DNA of 49,707 nucleotides from NCBI GenBank assembly GCA_008931825.1, contig QXVZ01000796.1:53365-103071 (forward strand), given 5' to 3'. Positions within the stretch are counted from its first letter, which is position 1, and each line of letters starts with the position of its first letter. The notes under the pieces were generated by a model. That model ran no database searches, was not told the DNA's origin, and saw only the letters and a list, made by a program, of their open reading frames with translations. Source of the stretch: Phallusia fumigata (Eukaryota; Chordata; Ascidiacea; Phlebobranchia; Ascidiidae). The position numbers and the translations under genes are program-made. Shown here piece by piece: positions 44,931 through 49,707 of the stretch.

Positions 44931-47591
44931 CATTAGGGTATTTTTATTAAGACGGAATCGGCAGTTTGAAACCGGTTTAAACCGGGTACTTGCTCAGTAG
45001 ATTTTATCCCGTCCAGCCCGCCATTATCGGAATGGTTCCAACCTTCTCTGCCTCCCCGCGCGTCTAAGCGCGCCGTCTAGTGGTTGCAAATGCAGTATAT
45101 ATTTTATTGCTCCCCTTCTACCGCAGTCCCCCCCCCCCCCCCCCCCCACACACACTTGTTTATTTTACCGCCTTTTTTGTGTATTTTGCGTTTTCTAAGC
45201 AGTATCGCGCTCTGATGAAATATGTTGATGATTATGTCTTAATAATAATGACGTCATACGCCGATTTTGGCGGGCCGCTGCAGCATTCCCCCCCCCAGCA
45301 TCGGAGCTGCTCATGGGCCAAGTGCAAACTACGTCACTGCCACATTCATAACAAACATAACAAGTTCAGTTAGACCGACTGGATTGTTGCGGTTACATAC
45401 ACGATTCCAGCTACTTGATCGTAAAAATCAATTTCAACTCTTGAACACTTGTACTGGAAACTTTGAACTTGCTGGTTGTGTATGTAACCACAAATTGCGC
45501 CCCCTAGCGGTACGTCCGATTTGAACCGTCCCCCCAGCAGTGATGTGTTATGATGCAATAATGTTGGAACCTCCCCTGACAAAGTGCCCATTGTTTCGTC
45601 ACAAACACAACTACTTTTTACTCTCGTGCAGTGGTGTGTTATATTATGAATATTGCGCCCTTTCCAATACACGACTCGCAAACAAACTCGTGCTGATATT
45701 TGCTTGATGATGGAGATTGTATTAAAAGTTTTGTTTTTACTTTGCAAAAATACAATTATTTCAGAAATTCAACAAAAAACTAAAAATTAGTCAGCGAAAA
45801 AATATCGAATCCCATGTGCGGTCAGACTAACAATGTTTAAGACCCTTCAACAGACGACATGATGTTCGTTGTTATTCCAGCTATGAAAACAAAATCATTT
45901 GTTGAAAAGCTAATATATGTATTCGCGTTGAACACGGAATCTTTAGTCCTTATTCAAATAGATGATTTAAATCAAAAAATTGGTTTTTCTCAAAAACTTA
46001 TTTCATCGTCCAGTAATACGCGATAATAAGTTTTTTACCCTTTTAGTTTTTTGCTTTTATCCAACTGCCGGCTTTGCGTTTTACATTTGGTTGCCAAGAT
46101 ATTCAGAAATTCTAGCTCACCCACGTGACCACTTCCCACCCATTGTGACGTCAACTTCCGAATCCGTGTAATAATGTGTCAATCTCCCGCCCTAATTACG
46201 TCAATGATGTGAATTCCTAACTAATTATGACGTCACGTCACAATTTCCTTGTTGTTGGAATGACGTAAACGTCACTACTGACCTTGAGAAGCCAATTATA
46301 ACCTCCTGAGTTTCACCAACCAAGTTACTGCAGTATAGTCATCACTTTCACAACCCACAAATGCCACAGAGCCATTGACTAAGTTTCCATGTCGCGCCCG
46401 TCAATATCGGGATATGAGCGATGAGCTTCATGTAAACTTCCTGATCATTCAGCAGTTATTACGAAAACATGTTGAGCTGTCAGTCAGAGGGGGCGAATAT
46501 AGAAGTTCGTTCTGTCTCATGTGACGCTGTGCAGGAAGACGAATGGATGTGGCGAGCTCATTGAGTTTATATTGTGACGAGCGAAGTCAATTAAAGTTTC
46601 TTTCGATCTGTCCTCGTTAGACGAAAGTGCCGAGGTGTTTCGATCTGTCTGGTTTAATTCCCCACGATTATCGTTACTTGCTGCAGTGTTGTTGTGAACA
46701 ACGTTAGGGTTTCAGTCAATTTTGGATCAACTAATGGTGGAAAGTTTAATAGTTTGAGTTCTGAATGAAACAGAAATCGCTTGGTGAAAGAAATCGTAGT
46801 GACACAATTTCACAAAAACAATCACCAAACCGAAGAAAGATGAGCAACGTTAAAACGTTGAGAAGCGGGAAAAAGAGGAGTTTATAAATGGTGGACCTAG
46901 ATTGAACGCGCCACAGCCACATTGTAGATTGTTTTCAAAACGACGGCACTTTGTCTTTTCTTGTTCTTAGAAAACAGTTATAGCTGATATATGTAATATT
47001 TGAGTTGTGTGCAAGCGAACAAACAGACGGTGGGAAGTAGTGTGTTCGTCTTCCGTTGTTCACATAATTAATGTCAACTTCATGCAATAATCAGCAACTT
47101 TGCTTGTGCGAGGGTTGAAACGATGCTGTTTTGTTTTTTGAAATGCGGTATATAGCCTAAAACTTTAATTTGCTACAGTTTTCGGACAGAATTTTGTAGA
47201 GAAAGCGAATTTGTAACTTGTGTTAAATAAATTAGTCGGTTGTCACGATATACTGTGGCTAAAGGGAATTTAATTTGAAAGTATAGGGCATCTTTGTTTT
47301 TACGGTTCCAAATACTTCCAACTTAGAATAAGAAGATTGTATCCGTAAGCCTGATTGAAAACAACAGCTATTACCACTGTATGTAACATTTCGGTTTTGA
47401 TTTTACTTTCTTTGAAAAAACATTGTTTGAACTCACATCTATGTCAGACATTCCTGATCACCATCTCGTATTTTTGTGTTGAATATAGGCTCAAAAACTA
47501 TCGGCTCTTCAGATTACTAGATAAAGGCAAGCTTCGATAAATAGTTTGCTGCAAAGTAATTTTGAGACTGGTACGAATTAACTGTTGTGCA
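44798..47591. other. RBFOX 3' UTR and intergenic DNA up to the 7TM gene
   Basis: The RBFOX 3' UTR begins at 44798. ATTAAA at 45721 and at about 46592 are the only weak polyadenylation candidates I noted. A C20 run occurs at 45128-45147 followed by CACACA. TGACGTCA occurs at 45249, 46146 and 46228. Frames in this stretch show no recognisable protein. The 1 kb before 47592 is presumably the promoter of the 7TM gene. Confidence 0.4.
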
Positions 47592-48458
47592 ATGGAAAAT
47601 TCGACGGATCCGAACCGGCTAACACATGAACCGATGACATGGATCATTGCAACATCTGTCGGAACTCTCTCGCTTCTCGCAACGACCTGGATGTTACTGG
47701 TCCTCTGTTGGTACGGAGTAAAACACAAGAAGTTTACGAAGAGTGACAGATCAAGTTACCTGCTTTACACCGCTGCGTGTGCATCTGCTGTGCTCACTTT
47801 TTTATTCCAAGCGCTCAACGAGGTTGCTTTTAACGTTGGATTCACCGAAGATACCGACAATGCTTGTAACATTATAACCAAGCTCACTGTGCAAATCTAC
47901 GTAGAAGCGACATCGTTTGTGTATCTGTTCCTCTGGGTGAAGCAATATTGTTTGTACCAGACAACATTACTCAGCGACCTTTACAAGACCTGGATTCGTG
48001 GGATTAGTTACCTCAGCATCGTCCTCATGGTTTGTGGTCTAAACTTGGCTGGCATCACTTTCAACTTTCTCAATACATTCGGGAGCACGGAAACTGGATG
48101 CAGATACATTGATGCTTATTACAACTGGCCGTCTATCGCAGCTTCAGGCTTCAACTTCTTCGGTGACGGGATCATGCTGTTCCTCTTCTTTTATCCGTTC
48201 CGTTGCGCCAAGCAGCCGGTAAGTTCGGCGTCAACGATGCGTTTGTTGAAGCGAACTGCAGCCACCACGATGCTGTGCGTGGCGACAGACGCCATAGCAG
48301 GGATGTGGAATGGACTTGTTCTTCCAACCAGCAACCACATCTCACTCGCGGTTTACGGATTCAGTGCAACAGTTAACTTGATGGCGGTTGTTCTTACTTT
48401 TGAAACCTGGATTAAAATTTTAACCTGCCCTTTCCACACTGCAAACGTGACGATTTAA
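47592..48458 (+). CDS. Intronless seven-helix receptor-like membrane protein, family unknown
   Basis: One exon, 288 residues from ATG at 47592 (an upstream in-frame TTG at 47562 is not a usual eukaryotic start). A short N-terminus has one NST glycosylation sequon. Hydrophobic segments lie at about 16-43, 55-81, 92-120, 136-161, 180-203, 221-244 and 250-277. C92 at the head of helix 3 and C170 in the second outer loop match the disulfide pair of rhodopsin-like receptors. There is no DRY at the end of helix 3 (LWVKQYCLYQ) and no NPxxY in helix 7. Basic residues between helices 1 and 2 (KHKKFTK) and after 5 and 6 fit an intracellular side. This reads as a divergent or lineage-specific GPCR; no orthologue is recognised and the ligand is unknown. 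Confidence 0.8.
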   Translation: MENSTDPNRLTHEPMTWIIATSVGTLSLLATTWMLLVLCWYGVKHKKFTKSDRSSYLLYTAACASAVLTFLFQALNEVAFNVGFTEDTDNACNIITKLTVQIYVEATSFVYLFLWVKQYCLYQTTLLSDLYKTWIRGISYLSIVLMVCGLNLAGITFNFLNTFGSTETGCRYIDAYYNWPSIAASGFNFFGDGIMLFLFFYPFRCAKQPVSSASTMRLLKRTAATTMLCVATDAIAGMWNGLVLPTSNHISLAVYGFSATVNLMAVVLTFETWIKILTCPFHTANVTI

Positions 48459-48689
48459 AAAATGGAATCTTCGTAGCAAATTTGACAACAACAAAATCTA
48501 TCGCACAGTTAAGTTTAGTAAAATTGTAATATTTTGACGTGACATATTTTTGTTTGAGTTTTGGTGCATTGTTTTCGCGGTTTCTTTCTGTAATCGTTCA
48601 CTGCAGTTTTATATGAAACTGAAAGTAGACATTCGAAATTTGGCTTGTGACAAAACACTCAAGTCACTAAATATGTGAGTTTGGCCCAT

Positions 48690-48695
48690 AATAAA
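48690..48695 (+). terminator. Polyadenylation signal AATAAA of the 7TM gene
   Basis: AATAAA about 230 nt after the stop at 48458, the first good signal downstream. Confidence 0.65.
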
Positions 48696-49204
48696 AACTG
48701 GCAATATTTGTTTTGAACTGACTTTTTGATGTGACCTGATGTTATTCGCTTGTCGTTCTAGTCAAGTGCATGTGTTATTTGGGTTAGCTGCTACCAAACG
48801 CTGTAGGGTAAAAGCTGTGTGGTCAATTACTCTGCTTTCCTCTCTCGGAAGTTCGATCAGTGTGTATGATATTCAATTAGGTCTGTTAATTAGGCCTAAC
48901 CCTAACCCGAGCTTAAACAGTTTGCGAAGTACGTAAAAGTTGCACCTAAATCACCAATAATTTTGAAAGCATTATGTTAACCACTGCAGAAAGTTTGATT
49001 TTGTTTGCTAGTTCATTCGACATTTAATTTTGATTATTTTTTATTCCTTATTTAATAGAGAAAGCGAGAATCCCAGGCTATCATTAAATACAGTGGAAAT
49101 GTTTTTAATCAAAAAATATTATCGACGTAGTTTTTTACACTGAATGAGCGCTGTACTGGTCCGGATCACAGAGTAGTTAATCCGCAGCAAACTTGTGACT
49201 CGGG
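48696..49204. other. Intergenic sequence, nothing recognised
   Basis: No coding frame with a recognisable motif. A 15-nt CCTAACCCTAACCC-like stretch at 48894-48908 is the only notable text. Confidence 0.4.
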
Positions 49205-49690
49205 TTCCTCTAATTCCCGGGATTTTTCATTCCCGGGATTCGGGAAATAAAAAAAACAATTTCCCGGGAATCCCGAGATCCCGACAAATAATTCGACGTT
49301 TTTATCGTGCCTAATTACGTCATCACGAAGTGTAAAATTGGTTTTTATTGGCTTCAAACATCAAATTTAGCAGGTTTTTACGTAGGTAACGACACTTTTG
49401 CGATGCTGCAAGCTCACAAAAATTTTCGTACATTTTTAAAAATTAATTTGATTTTTTCGTCCGCTATTTGGTGCACTTGTGTATTTTAGCTTGAAACCAA
49501 AGCTACTCAAGTGACGAATAACGTCAGTTTGGGTACAAAAAATACATAACAGGGTAATTTTTTCGATTTATACCGGTCAAAAGCAAAAGAGAGAAAAAAT
49601 TTTCCACTTCTAAATTAGTTTTGCGTTGTTTTATCTATGTTACGTTGTTACCGGGAAATCCCGGGTTTGAAAATAAAATTCCCGGGATTT
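49205..49690. mobile_element. Element bounded by TTCCCGGGAA palindromic clusters
   Basis: At 49215-49285 the text is a cluster of CCCGGGATT, TTCCCGGGAA and TCCCGAGATCCCGA words in both orientations. A similar cluster (CCGGGAAATCCCGGG, TTCCCGGGATT) lies at 49650-49690 near the window end. Two clusters about 0.4 kb apart around AT-rich filler look like the subterminal repeats of a non-autonomous DNA transposon. The ends cannot be set because the window stops. Confidence 0.4.
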
Positions 49691-49707
49691 GAGAACGTAA
49701 TTTTGCC

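Noticed and set aside
48894..48908. Interstitial telomere-like CCTAACCCTAACCC
   Set aside because: Only about two and a half units, too short to separate from chance.

Overview
The window is animal nuclear DNA: AT-rich, short coding exons with canonical GT/AG borders, and orthologues of vertebrate genes in a compact order. Several tightly packed same-strand genes, one pair only 14 nt apart, suggest a tunicate such as Ciona, where operons and spliced-leader trans-splicing are known. That placement is inference, since no species marker was tested. One base is undetermined (4746).

Layout. 1-160 is the end of a hAT-like repeat. 2212-18886 (+) is a DAAM formin in 22 coding exons, all phase-consistent (about 1065 residues): GTPase-binding/FH3 region, coiled coil, FH1, FH2 and DAD. 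About 60 residues expected after exon 1 were not found, in a repeat-rich first intron. 19680-23189 (-) holds three genes packed head to tail: BORCS7 (BORC lysosome-positioning subunit), a 71-residue LYR protein resembling the microprotein encoded in the 5' leader of vertebrate MIEF1, and CAAP1. One exon (22158-21508) carries the end of the first, all of the second and the start of the third. 24289-26266 (+) is a small type I membrane protein with a signal peptide, two CCP/sushi-like modules, one membrane helix and a tentative tail exon. 26267-35805 has no supportable coding gene. 35836-44797 (+) is an RBFOX splicing factor in 12 exons with a near-invariant RRM. 44798-47591 is 3' UTR plus intergenic DNA. 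47592-48458 (+) is an intronless seven-helix receptor-like protein. The last kilobase ends in a palindromic repeat.

How parts may connect. DAAM has a 27-nt microexon at the FH2 linker position where vertebrate DAAM1 has a neural microexon. UGC triplets lie just upstream of it and TGCATG (the RBFOX site) on both sides. The RBFOX gene carries a TGCATG cluster around its own 48-nt cassette-sized exon and keeps the 93-nt RRM exon used for autoregulation in vertebrates. The two large genes may therefore be linked in trans as regulator and target. They also share a roughly 780-bp intronic repeat with internal 129-bp units.
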